Below are positions 1-6,592 of a stretch of 8,132 bases of DNA, one piece after another; within the stretch, counting starts at the first letter, position 1, and every line of letters begins with the position of its first letter. The DNA comes from Candidatus Paenalcaligenes intestinipullorum (lineage in GTDB: Bacteria > Pseudomonadota > Gammaproteobacteria > Burkholderiales > Burkholderiaceae_B). The stretch is taken from contig DWUQ01000180.1 of assembly GCA_019120675.1 (NCBI GenBank), positions 1 through 8,132 of the forward strand. The letters run 5' to 3'. The notes under the pieces are model-generated. The model ran no database searches and was not told where the DNA came from. It worked only from the letters and a program-made list of their open reading frames with translations. The translations under genes and the position numbers were made by a program.

Positions 1-432
1 TAACACCACACCAAAAAAGCCAACGGTAAACAACGTGAGGTCGCTTTGGCTAGGATCGGTTAAAAAAGGCTTTAAGCCCATTTCATAGGCCACCAACGCA
101 GTGCGAGGGGTGGCAAAGGCAGGGCCAATAATAATAAAAATTAAGCTGGCCATCAGGCTGACCACAGCAGGCGGTAAAAAACGCGCCATGGTAGTGAAGC
201 CGCCTCCAGCGATCGCCGCCGCGACTAAGGTGATCAGCGGTAACCCCACAGCAGTTAATAAAAAACCCAACATGGCCGCGTTGAGCTGCTCGCCCGCTAG
301 AAATCCTGCCAGCGGCGGAAAAATAATATTGCCTGCGCCTAAGAAGAAAGCAAAGGTCATAAACCCCAGCCCCATCACATCAAATATAGACAGTGTGCCA
401 GTAGAGAATGAGGGCGAGGCAGGGGTAGTCAT
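1..432 (-). CDS. brnQ: Branched-chain amino acid transport system II carrier protein (BrnQ family), N-terminal part
   Basis: This gene encodes an inner-membrane cation-coupled symporter of the LIVCS family, which imports leucine, isoleucine and valine. The gene runs off the left edge, so only the first 144 residues are visible; the family usually has about 430-440. The N-terminus carries the family signature GLGFMTFAFFLGAGNIIFPP (residues 21-40), followed by hydrophobic segments at about 54-76 and 90-108, and the conserved stretch IIGPAFATPRTA (101-112). The ATG at 432 places the signature at about the same distance from the start as in known BrnQ proteins. No good Shine-Dalgarno sequence precedes it: the 18 bases after the helicase stop codon are A/T-rich with only a weak GCTC-like stretch. 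The gene lies directly downstream of rhlE on the same strand and probably shares its transcript. Substrate preference among the branched-chain amino acids cannot be read from this fragment. Confidence 0.9.
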   Translation of the reverse strand, partial: MTTPASPSFSTGTLSIFDVMGLGFMTFAFFLGAGNIIFPPLAGFLAGEQLNAAMLGFLLTAVGLPLITLVAAAIAGGGFTTMARFLPPAVVSLMASLIFIIIGPAFATPRTALVAYEMGLKPFLTDPSQSDLTLFTVGFFGVVL

Positions 433-450
433 AACAATTAGAGCAAAAAA

Positions 451-1878
451 TTAATCAAAATAAGGGACATTATCGGGGGTGCTGCGTGCAGCAGAGCCGC
501 TGCGACGTGAGCGGGAACGGCGTGCGGGAGCGCTACGATCGCTGGTGCTGGTACGGCGTTCGTTTGTGCTTGCGCTGGAATTGGACCGATCGCTGCTTGC
601 GTTGCCACCACGGCCTGCGCCAGAGCGTCGGCCAGTAGGAGCCCCTTTAGGGCGATGCTGACGACGGGTATTTGCCTTGCGGGGCGCTTCACGCTCAGGA
701 GCATCGACCGCACCGACTGGGCGCGCAGGAGGCTCGAAATCGTCCGGCAAGGCACGTTCGTCGATTGTTCGTTTGATCAGCTTTTCGATGCTGTGCAGCA
801 TGCGTTGCTCGGCTGGTGCCACGAGAGAAATGGCTAAGCCTTCGCTGCCTGCCCGGCCCGTGCGACCAATGCGGTGCACGTAGTCTTCGGCCACTTGAGG
901 TAACTCGAAGTTGATCACATAGGGCAGTTGGTCGATGTCGATACCGCGTGCCGCGATATCGGTGGCGACCAGGACCACAACTTTGCCAGTTTTAAAACCA
1001 TCCAAAGCACGCGTACGCGCCGATTGGCTTTTGTTGCCATGCAGGGCAGCGGCTTGCAAACCGTCTTTGGTGAGGCGTTCGGCCAAGCGGTTGGCGCCAT
1101 GCTTAGTGCGACAAAACACCAATACTTGATGCCAGCCACTTTCGCGGATCATATGACTGATGAGCGCGGTTTTTTGATGGGCGTCGACGTGGATCACCTG
1201 CTGGTCGATGCGATCCGCTGTGGTGTTGCGCGGGGCAACGGAGATTTCCACAGGCTGATTGAGCAACTGATGCGCCAGCTCGCGAATTTCATTAGAAAAG
1301 GTCGCGGAAAAGAGCAGGTTTTGGCGTTGTTTAGGTAGTAAGCGTAAAACACGGCGAATATCATGAATAAAGCCCATGTCTAGCATACGATCGGCCTCAT
1401 CCAAGACAAGGATTTCCACCTGATCCAAGTGCAGAGTCTTTTGCTGGCAGTGGTCTAATAAACGGCCTGGTGTCGCAACTAAGATATCCACAGGCTGTTG
1501 CAAGGCGCGAATCTGAGGATTGATGTTGACGCCACCGTACATTACCAGTGAGCGTAAGCGGGTACCTTGACTGTAGAGCAGCACCGATTCGTGGACCTGA
1601 GCGGCCAGTTCGCGAGTGGGCGCTAGAATCACCACACGCGGGCGTCCGGGGCTGCGTTTGGCTAAGGGTTGTGCCAACAAGCGATGCAAAATCGGCAGGG
1701 TAAAGCCCGCGGTTTTACCCGTACCCGTTTGAGCGGCGGCCAAGACATCGGACCCAGCAATGATTTGTGGGATAGCTTGTTGTTGGATGGGGGTGGGTTG
1801 GTCATAGCCTGCTGCGTGAATGGCCTGCAACAACGAGTCGGCCAGCCCCAGCGAGGCAAAAGAAGAGGTAGAGTTCAA
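451..1878 (-). CDS. rhlE: DEAD-box ATP-dependent RNA helicase, RhlE type
   Basis: This is a cytoplasmic ATP-dependent RNA helicase that remodels RNA duplexes, with likely roles in ribosome assembly and RNA turnover. The frame is open from 1938, but the best start is the TTG at 1878, which gives 475 residues. It has AGGA at 1886-1889 with a 7-base spacer, and it begins just before the Q motif (FASLGL...PTPIQQQAIP), as in other RhlE proteins. No ATG occurs in frame before the Q motif. All helicase motifs are present: AQTGTGKT (motif I), PTREL, GG, TPGR, DEAD, SAT, ATDIAARGID and HRIGRTGRAG. From about residue 375 of the 475 the tail is low-complexity, rich in Arg, Ser, Gly and Pro, and strongly basic, as expected of a non-specific RNA-binding extension; it ends in PYFD. 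The gene follows mtnK after about 156 bases and precedes brnQ. RhlE is the best subfamily match; other DEAD-box subfamilies such as SrmB are less likely. Confidence 0.92.
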   Translation of the reverse strand: MNSTSSFASLGLADSLLQAIHAAGYDQPTPIQQQAIPQIIAGSDVLAAAQTGTGKTAGFTLPILHRLLAQPLAKRSPGRPRVVILAPTRELAAQVHESVLLYSQGTRLRSLVMYGGVNINPQIRALQQPVDILVATPGRLLDHCQQKTLHLDQVEILVLDEADRMLDMGFIHDIRRVLRLLPKQRQNLLFSATFSNEIRELAHQLLNQPVEISVAPRNTTADRIDQQVIHVDAHQKTALISHMIRESGWHQVLVFCRTKHGANRLAERLTKDGLQAAALHGNKSQSARTRALDGFKTGKVVVLVATDIAARGIDIDQLPYVINFELPQVAEDYVHRIGRTGRAGSEGLAISLVAPAEQRMLHSIEKLIKRTIDERALPDDFEPPARPVGAVDAPEREAPRKANTRRQHRPKGAPTGRRSGAGRGGNASSDRSNSSASTNERRTSTSDRSAPARRSRSRRSGSAARSTPDNVPYFD

Positions 1879-1889
1879 AAGGGTATCCT
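1876..1889 (-). promoter_or_regulatory. Ribosome binding site and TTG start of rhlE
   Basis: On the minus strand AGGA (1886-1889) lies 7 bases before TTG (1876-1878). This decides the start, because the open frame upstream contains only other TTG or CTG codons and would add 20 residues with no counterpart in RhlE proteins. The next in-frame ATG is far inside the helicase core. Confidence 0.6.
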
Positions 1890-1899
1890 GCCGCAAGCC

Positions 1900-1916
1900 T
1901 ATTGCGCGACGCAATA
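1900..1916 (-). promoter_or_regulatory. Perfect hairpin just upstream of the rhlE ribosome binding site
   Basis: TATTGCG and CGCAATA form a perfect 7-bp stem around a 3-base loop, ending 10 bases before the AGGA of rhlE. A competing pairing is possible between 1914-1918 and 1882-1886 (GGTAT with ATACC on the minus strand). It would enclose the ribosome binding site region and cannot coexist fully with the first stem. The inverted repeats are seen directly; a regulatory role in helicase translation is inference. Confidence 0.4.
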
Positions 1917-1935
1917 CCAATCTAGGCAGACGAGA

Positions 1936-1957
1936 CAAAAGTGCAAGGCAAAAGTGC
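1936..1957. repeat. Two 9-bp direct repeats in the rhlE leader
   Basis: The sequence CAAAAGTGC occurs at 1936-1944 and again at 1949-1957, a period of 13 bases. The second copy also sits within a short GGCA-AAAG-TGCC hairpin (1947-1958). It may be a protein-binding site or chance. Confidence 0.35.
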
Positions 1958-1986
1958 CGTGGCAGCGCGTTTACGGCTGCCTGACC

Positions 1987-2027
1987 TGTATCGATTGGCG
2001 GGATACACGATCTAACCCACCATTATA
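1987..2027 (-). promoter_or_regulatory. Candidate rhlE promoter and first leader hairpin
   Basis: On the minus strand a perfect TATAAT lies at 2022-2027, just after the mtnK stop codon. Only a poor -35 match (TGCAGT, 2045-2050) stands at 17-base spacing. Just downstream of the expected transcription start, TGTATC (1987-1992) and GATACA (2002-2007) form a 6-bp stem with a 9-base loop. No T-run follows the stem, so it is not a Rho-independent terminator for mtnK. If the promoter is real, rhlE has a leader of roughly 135-140 bases and can be transcribed independently of mtnK. Confidence 0.3.
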
Positions 2028-2034
2028 ACGAGTT

Positions 2035-3270
2035 TTATGCGCTGACTGCAGCGTACTCAGGTAATACGTTCAGCAAAGTAAAAAGCGCGTCGCAACCGTG
2101 GTGTAAAGGGTGTTGAGAATCGGCGGCCTGCACAATCAAACTGTGCCCTAAGTGTAGCGCTTGGCTTTCTGCGGCCCAACGTTGTTGTTCATCACGAATA
2201 CTGAGCAAATCCGCTACGGGAGCCATGCCAATGGTGCGACGAATCAATTCTGTGCCCGCATAGCCCAAGCTGTCCCGCCAAACTTTTTGCAGGAACTGCT
2301 CCGCATAGCCTGACACGGCCAAAGCCGGGTCGTTAGCGTGTTGAGCCACCAATTGGTTAAAACAGGTGTGATAATGCGTCCAAAGCTCGTGAATATCCGT
2401 ACGTCGCGCGTGCTGCTGGTTTTGCGCGACTTCTGGTGTAAACAAGCCTGGGGCGGCACAGTGGTTGAGCAGTAAATTGCCGATGGCGGTACCCAGATCA
2501 AAGCCTGCTGGACCAAAAAATCCAAACTCTGCATCAATGGCTTTGAGGCGATTGGGGGCGACAAAAATAGAGCCACTGTGAATATCCCCGTGCAACAAGG
2601 CTTCGGCATGGCTTAAAAACTGATGTTTTAGGGCCGCAACAGCTGTCCGTAACGGGGCGTTCGCACTGAGTCGATCCACTAAGGGGGCTAAGGCTGAATC
2701 GTAGCGGTTTAGCTCGTGATAGGTGTAGGGGTCGGTAAAGAATAAGTCTTCCGTAATCTGACACATTTCGGGGTTGCTAAAGCGTTGCACCTGCGCTTTT
2801 TTCTCGCGCCCCGATAAATAAAAATCCGACGTGTAAAAATGCACCGTGGCTAAATAGTTCCCTAGACGTTGGCCTGTACCGGGGTATTCAATGCCTTGGA
2901 CCAGTTGGTTGCGCCAAATAAAGTGGTCGGAGAGGTCCTCTTGTACCATGACCGCCAGCTCTGGATCGTAATGAATAATACGTACAGTGTGCTCGGGGCT
3001 GTGCCGATGATGCGCGAGAAGGGTTTCAGCCTCTAAGCGTGCTCGGTCGGTGGTTAGGGGCCAAGACTCCCCAACGCAACGCACATACGGCAAGGCTTGT
3101 TTCACAATCAAGCGACTGATGCCCTGTGCATCGCGGATTTTAAAGACCAGATTTAAATTGCCATCGCCTATTTCGTCAGCCTGCAGCAGTTGCTCAGGGT
3201 GCGCATAGTGACCATAGGTTTTGGCGTAGGCTACGGCATCGTCAGCGTTAAAAATACGATAGGTCGACAT
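2035..3270 (-). CDS. mtnK: S-methyl-5-thioribose kinase
   Basis: MtnK uses ATP to phosphorylate 5-methylthioribose to 5-methylthioribose-1-phosphate, the committing step of the kinase branch of cytoplasmic methionine salvage. The 411-residue protein matches the usual family length of about 400. It has an APH/choline-kinase-like fold. Visible features are the nucleotide-binding loop EIGDGNLNLVFK (33-44), the lysine region IVKQALPYVR (55-64, K57 likely contacting ATP), the catalytic loop HGDIHSGSIF (227-236, with D229 the likely catalytic base), and the metal-binding segment DAEFGFFGPAGFDLG (246-260). The ATG at 3270 is preceded by AAGGATG with AGGATG eight bases from the start. The gene is divergent from mtnA across 110 bases. 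Its presence implies that methylthioadenosine is split by a nucleosidase (MtnN/Pfs), not by the phosphorylase MtnP; no such gene is in the window. Confidence 0.96.
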   Translation of the reverse strand: MSTYRIFNADDAVAYAKTYGHYAHPEQLLQADEIGDGNLNLVFKIRDAQGISRLIVKQALPYVRCVGESWPLTTDRARLEAETLLAHHRHSPEHTVRIIHYDPELAVMVQEDLSDHFIWRNQLVQGIEYPGTGQRLGNYLATVHFYTSDFYLSGREKKAQVQRFSNPEMCQITEDLFFTDPYTYHELNRYDSALAPLVDRLSANAPLRTAVAALKHQFLSHAEALLHGDIHSGSIFVAPNRLKAIDAEFGFFGPAGFDLGTAIGNLLLNHCAAPGLFTPEVAQNQQHARRTDIHELWTHYHTCFNQLVAQHANDPALAVSGYAEQFLQKVWRDSLGYAGTELIRRTIGMAPVADLLSIRDEQQRWAAESQALHLGHSLIVQAADSQHPLHHGCDALFTLLNVLPEYAAVSA

Positions 3271-3380
3271 GCACCGATCATCCTTATTAAATAAAACTAG
3301 AGTTTAGTGGCTATAATTTTTGCCCACGATACTCGCACGCTTTGGATGCGAGGGCAACGCTCAAATAGGATGGTGACCGC
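3271..3380. promoter_or_regulatory. Divergent mtnK-mtnA control region with leader hairpin
   Basis: These 110 bases must hold the start signals of both divergent genes. A perfect TATAAT lies on the plus strand at 3312-3317, a candidate mtnA -10 box, but no good -35 stands upstream. Just downstream, CTCGCA (3332-3337) and TGCGAG (3347-3352) form a 6-bp stem with a 9-base loop, which GCC (3322-3324) with GGC (3353-3355) could extend across an asymmetric bulge. The stem ends 12-15 bases before the mtnA Shine-Dalgarno AGGA (3367-3370). No T-run follows, so this is not a standard terminator. I do not recognise a known SAM riboswitch here, and no clear mtnK promoter is visible. Confidence 0.35.
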
Positions 3381-4388
3381 ATGATGCAGGCTTTTAGTAC
3401 CCGTAGTTTACGCGTGGACGAAAACGGTGAGTTTTGGATTCTAGATCAACACGCCTTGCCTCAAGCCCAGAACTGGCTGCCCAGCAACACGGTGGACGAA
3501 CTGATTGGCCATATTCAAAGTTTGCGGGTGCGGGGGGCGCCGGTGATTGGCTTGGCCGCCAGTGTGCTGTTGGCGGTGTTAGCGGCCCAAGGCCTAGGCC
3601 AAGCGGAGTTGCGGCAGTCGTGTCAACGCTTACGACAAGCTCGGCCAACAGCCGTCAATTTGATGAATAACCTAGCGGTCATGGCCAAGGCGGTCGAGCA
3701 GGTTAATTATCCACAGGCGTTAGCCGAAGCCGCATGGCAGTTGATCCAAGAAGATCAAGCCTTATGCGCGGCCATTGCGGACGCGGGACTGACCTTGGTG
3801 CAACCAGAAAGCCGCATTCTGACTCATTGCAACACAGGCAGTTTAGCCACCGCTGGGGTGGGCACGGCCATCGGGGTGTTAGCACGGGCGCATCAGGCCA
3901 AGTTGCTCAAGAAGGTGTGGGTCAGTGAAACGCGGCCCTTGCTACAGGGGGGGCGGCTGACAGCGTGGGAGATGGGTGAGCTGGGCATACCTTATCAATT
4001 ATTGTGTGACCATATGGCGGCCAGCCTGATGCAGCGTGGCCAAGTCGATGCCGTGTGGGTGGGGGCGGATCGCATCGCTGCAAATGGCGATGTGGCCAAT
4101 AAAATTGGCACCTACAACTTAGCCGTGTTGGCGCAGTATCATAAGGTGCCTTTTTATGTGGCGGCGCCGAGCACCACGTTGGATCCTCAGTGTCCCAATG
4201 GCGAGGCGATCCCTATTGAGCAGCGTGCGGCCGATGAGGTGCGGGGTGTAAGCGGCAGCTTTGGTGCATGCAACTGGGCTCCCGATCAGGCCCCTGTGTA
4301 CAACCCCGCTTTTGATGTGACACCCGCTGCGCTGATCACTGCATGGGTATTGGATACAGGGGTGTATCGTCAGCCGCCTTTACTATAA
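3381..4388 (+). CDS. mtnA: S-methyl-5-thioribose-1-phosphate isomerase
   Basis: MtnA converts methylthioribose-1-phosphate, an aldose phosphate, to methylthioribulose-1-phosphate, the step after MtnK. The protein belongs to the eIF2B-alpha/beta/delta-like isomerase family and its 335 residues fit the usual length of about 340-350. Key motifs are RGAPVIG (51-57), HCNTGSLATAGVGTA (149-163, with C150 the expected catalytic cysteine), SETRPLLQGGRLTAWEM (182-198), and WVGADRIAANGDVANKIGTY (226-245, with D230 the expected catalytic aspartate). AAPSTTLD (261-268) and RAADEVRGVSG (282-292) are also conserved. The ATG at 3381 has AGGA 10 bases upstream; the second ATG at 3384 is possible but less well spaced. 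This is the only plus-strand gene of the salvage cluster, and it ends 12 bases before a strong terminator. Confidence 0.96.
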   Translation: MMQAFSTRSLRVDENGEFWILDQHALPQAQNWLPSNTVDELIGHIQSLRVRGAPVIGLAASVLLAVLAAQGLGQAELRQSCQRLRQARPTAVNLMNNLAVMAKAVEQVNYPQALAEAAWQLIQEDQALCAAIADAGLTLVQPESRILTHCNTGSLATAGVGTAIGVLARAHQAKLLKKVWVSETRPLLQGGRLTAWEMGELGIPYQLLCDHMAASLMQRGQVDAVWVGADRIAANGDVANKIGTYNLAVLAQYHKVPFYVAAPSTTLDPQCPNGEAIPIEQRAADEVRGVSGSFGACNWAPDQAPVYNPAFDVTPAALITAWVLDTGVYRQPPLL

Positions 4389-4399
4389 AACCTGCTTAA

Positions 4400-4437
4400 A
4401 AAGGTGTCTGTGTGGGTGGCACGGACACCTTTGTTTT
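4400..4437. terminator. Bidirectional Rho-independent terminator between mtnA and mtnD
   Basis: Bases 4400-4412 pair with 4420-4432, including one T-G wobble, to give a 13-bp stem around a 7-base loop (TGGGTGG). On the plus strand it is followed by GTTTT and ends mtnA. On the minus strand it is followed by a run of five T (4399-4395) and can end the convergent mtnBCD transcript. The stem contains the mirrored segments AAAGGTGTC and GACACCTTT. Confidence 0.88.
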
Positions 4438-4496
4438 AAAAAGCGCAATATGTGGGTTAACCCTTAAATGCAAATGCGTTGTACGTTTAAAAGGCT
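4438..4496. other. Short intergenic spacer with palindrome
   Basis: This spacer lies between the terminator and the mtnD stop codon. It holds a perfect 10-bp palindrome GGGTTAACCC at 4454-4463 and is otherwise A/T-rich. No gene or further terminator is evident. Confidence 0.3.
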
Positions 4497-5039
4497 TTAG
4501 TCTAATAACGGGTACAGGGTAGCAATATCACTACCGGTAAAATGTGCGATCCAGCCATCGGGATTGTTAAACAATCGGATTGCTGTGAAATTCGGTTGAC
4601 TGCCCATATCAAACCAATGAGGCGTATTGGCGGGCACGGAGATTAGATCACCTTTGACACATAAAACCTGATAAATGTGCTGAGCAATGTGCAAACAGAA
4701 CAAGCCTTGGCCTTCAACAAAAAAACGCACTTCATCCTCGGCATGGCGGTGCTCATGCAGAAACTTTTGCCGTAATTCGTCTTTTTGTGGGTGATCGGCT
4801 TGGAGGCTGATGACATCCCAGCTTTGATAGCCTTCTTGAGCGACTAAGCGCTGAATGTCTGCTTGGTATGCAGCCAGTACTTCTTCAGGGCTTGGTGTGG
4901 CGCTGAGTGCCACGGGGGTTTCCCACTGCTCAAAGCGCACACCAATGCGAGCGAGCTCGTGTTGGATCTTGTGGGCGCTGGCGGTGTCGACTAAGGGCGT
5001 GGAGGCGTGGGTATCAGAATAAATACGTAAATGGCTCAT
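4497..5039 (-). CDS. mtnD: Acireductone dioxygenase
   Basis: MtnD uses O2 to oxidise the acireductone made by MtnC to 4-methylthio-2-oxobutanoate and formate when loaded with Fe(II). The same fold loaded with Ni(II) gives an off-pathway product with CO. The protein is a cytoplasmic cupin. I chose the ATG at 5039 (180 residues), since MSHLRIYSD aligns with normal ARD N-termini; the upstream TTG at 5081 would add 14 unlike residues. Metal ligands appear in HEHRHAEDEVRFFVEG (95-110) as H97, H99 and E103, with the fourth in NTPHWFD (138-144) as H141. The length equals the usual family size of about 180. Only a weak GAG stands at ribosome binding distance. It is the third gene of the mtnBCD block, separated from mtnC by 102 bases, and its transcript runs into the shared terminator. 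Confidence 0.95.
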   Translation of the reverse strand: MSHLRIYSDTHASTPLVDTASAHKIQHELARIGVRFEQWETPVALSATPSPEEVLAAYQADIQRLVAQEGYQSWDVISLQADHPQKDELRQKFLHEHRHAEDEVRFFVEGQGLFCLHIAQHIYQVLCVKGDLISVPANTPHWFDMGSQPNFTAIRLFNNPDGWIAHFTGSDIATLYPLLD

Positions 5040-5141
5040 AAGGTGCTCGAAAAAATGAACGACAATTGGGCGACGGAGCAACGCAGCCTGTCTAGGATCA
5101 CCATGTCTTGTTTAAAGAGAAAAAGCCGAGGCGTAGCTCAT
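5040..5141. other. mtnC-mtnD intergenic gap
   Basis: This 102-base gap follows tightly coupled mtnB-mtnC. I see no convincing promoter for mtnD. On the minus strand a short T-rich stretch near 5118-5130 follows a weak GAGC/GCTT pairing, which is too short to call an attenuator. No small coding region is evident. Confidence 0.3.
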
Positions 5142-5828
5142 TCAGCTCAAAACAGACAGCTGGATGTCCGCAAAGCTGCTCACTTGCGGGTGGCGGCTGT
5201 CGGGGTCGGCATCACCCCGTATTAATTGGATGGTATGCCAACCATCCGCACGCGCGGCATCCAGCTCTTGGTGGATATCAGATAAAAATAGCAGCTCGTG
5301 CGCAGGGCGCTGGAGTTGGGCTCGAATAGTGCTGTACGCATTGACCTCGCGCTTTGCACCCACGGCCGTATCGAAATAGCCGTGAAATAACGGCTGCAAA
5401 TCGCCATAATCGCTGTGCCCAAATAGTAATTTTTGTGCCGCGACAGACCCTGAGGAATAAATATAAAGCTGAATCCCGTCCGCGTACCATTGTTGAAGAG
5501 CGTGATAAGCATCCGCGTACACATGGCCGGTAAACTGCTTAGCTTGATAACCCGCTACCCATATTAAACCTTGGAGTGTTTTTAATGCAGGGGATTTTTT
5601 ATCCTGCTGCATATAGGTTTGCAGCAAAGCAATACAGCGTTCTAGGTCTGCGTGCGGCTCGTGGGCTTCTTGGCGCAATCGCTTTAACGCTGCTGCCACT
5701 TCTGGGGTATCAGCATGCTGGCGCACAAACTCAGGTAATCGCTGGGCAGCAAAGGGAAATAAAACTTGATGAACAAACGCAATATCGGTGGTCGTGCCTT
5801 CGATATCGCACACAATAGCAGTGATCAT
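5142..5828 (-). CDS. mtnC: 2,3-diketo-5-methylthiopentyl-1-phosphate enolase-phosphatase (E1)
   Basis: MtnC is a bifunctional HAD-superfamily enzyme. It enolises 2,3-diketo-5-methylthiopentyl-1-phosphate and then dephosphorylates it to the acireductone used by MtnD. The start chosen is the ATG at 5828 (228 residues), because MITAIVCDIEGTT begins exactly where E1 enzymes begin; the GTG at 5858 would add 10 residues. HAD motif I is CDIEGTTTD (7-15, with D8 the Mg-binding aspartate and E10 in place of the usual second Asp, typical of E1). Motif II is YSSGS (124-128), the motif III lysine is about K159, and motif IV is FLSDIHQELDAA (181-192). The length matches the family at about 230. The ATG overlaps the mtnB TGA as ATGA, so translation is probably coupled; no separate strong Shine-Dalgarno is seen. 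Confidence 0.96.
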   Translation of the reverse strand: MITAIVCDIEGTTTDIAFVHQVLFPFAAQRLPEFVRQHADTPEVAAALKRLRQEAHEPHADLERCIALLQTYMQQDKKSPALKTLQGLIWVAGYQAKQFTGHVYADAYHALQQWYADGIQLYIYSSGSVAAQKLLFGHSDYGDLQPLFHGYFDTAVGAKREVNAYSTIRAQLQRPAHELLFLSDIHQELDAARADGWHTIQLIRGDADPDSRHPQVSSFADIQLSVLS

Positions 5829-6430
5829 GATAAAAGTTGGCGACGCTGAAGCTCGCACGTAAAGAGAAATTCAAAGGCTTCAAGGTGGCGGCGAGCGGTG
5901 GCAACATCGGCCCCCCACGTGTACAAGCCATGTCCGCGCACGAGAAACCCAAAGGGCAAGGGCTGCTCAGCAGCGTAGCGCTCAACCTCGGCCGCTAAGC
6001 TCGGAATATGCTGCTGATTATCAAAGATAGGGACGACGATGGTGCTTTCGTGCGTGCGCACGCCACTGAGGGCTTTTTGCATTTCATACCCCTGTAGCAC
6101 CAATTGAGCGGAACGCTCAGTCATCGACAACACCGTTGCGGGCACCGAATGCGTGTGCAACACGGCGCCAATATTGGGGTCTAAGCGATATAACAAGGTG
6201 TGTAAGCCGGTTTCTGCCGAGGGGGGGCGTGGGTCATCGCTATGTTGTGTGTACACATTGACGCGTAAAAAATCCCCCAGCTGCACATGCGCTTTGTCGA
6301 CGCCTGAAGCTGTGACCCAAGCGTCGGTGGCCGAAGCGCGTACCGACATGTTGCCGCCAGTGGCGGGGCACCAGCCACGTTGGCCAATCCAATGGCAGGT
6401 GGCCACTAAAGAATTACGTTCTAAATCCAT
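5825..6430 (-). CDS. mtnB: Methylthioribulose-1-phosphate dehydratase
   Basis: MtnB removes water from 5-methylthioribulose-1-phosphate to give 2,3-diketo-5-methylthiopentyl-1-phosphate, linking MtnA to MtnC. It is a zinc-dependent class II aldolase-fold protein of 201 residues, close to the usual length of about 205. Visible signatures are GWCPATGGNMSVR (19-31), SAETGLHTLLY (71-81, with E73 the likely catalytic acid/base), LHTHS (91-95, with H92 and H94 as zinc ligands), GYEMQKAL (114-121), and RGHGLYTWG (165-173, with H167 the third zinc ligand). The ATG at 6430 is chosen. A TTG immediately before it (6433) is also possible, since AAAGG (6444-6448) lies 13 bases from the ATG and 10 from the TTG. 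It is the first gene of the minus-strand mtnB-mtnC-mtnD block and overlaps mtnC by 4 bases. Confidence 0.96.
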   Translation of the reverse strand: MDLERNSLVATCHWIGQRGWCPATGGNMSVRASATDAWVTASGVDKAHVQLGDFLRVNVYTQHSDDPRPPSAETGLHTLLYRLDPNIGAVLHTHSVPATVLSMTERSAQLVLQGYEMQKALSGVRTHESTIVVPIFDNQQHIPSLAAEVERYAAEQPLPFGFLVRGHGLYTWGADVATARRHLEAFEFLFTCELQRRQLLS

Positions 6431-6433
6431 CAA

Positions 6434-6592
6434 CCGCTGCTAACCTTTCAAAACACTAATCAAGACTGTATGCGTTTAAACTACTACTAAGCTTGGCTTG
6501 TGTGCCCTTCAGTAGGATTGCATAGTAGCATTTCTGAAGCGTGCTTTTCATTCGCTGCAAGCGCTTATTCTGTTTTTGGATACGAGACCACT
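6434..6592. promoter_or_regulatory. Divergent mtnB-lemA intergenic region
   Basis: These 159 bases must carry the promoters for minus-strand mtnB and plus-strand lemA. I cannot assign either with confidence. For lemA, a weak TTTTCA (6545-6550) and TATTCT (6566-6571) pair has only a 15-base spacer. A palindrome AAGCGCTT lies at 6559-6566. The lemA frame stays open back to a GTG at 6500, but the residues encoded there look like untranslated leader. Confidence 0.25.

Noticed and set aside
101..454. Plus-strand open frame of 117 codons
   Set aside because: It lies antisense to brnQ, whose minus-strand translation gives an unmistakable transporter signature; the plus-strand product is low-complexity and resembles nothing.
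438..755. Minus-strand 105-codon frame in the helicase tail, Ala/Pro/Val-rich
   Set aside because: It is another frame of the low-complexity Arg/Ser/Gly-rich helicase C-terminus and has no ribosome binding site or family resemblance.
928..1338. Plus-strand 136-codon open frame
   Set aside because: It is antisense to the conserved helicase core and its product shows no known motif.
2244..2609. Minus-strand 121-codon frame
   Set aside because: It is a shifted frame inside mtnK, whose catalytic loop is read intact in the main frame.
3271..3380. Known SAM riboswitch upstream of mtnA or mtnK
   Set aside because: The single short stem and the length of the region do not match any SAM riboswitch class I can recognise.
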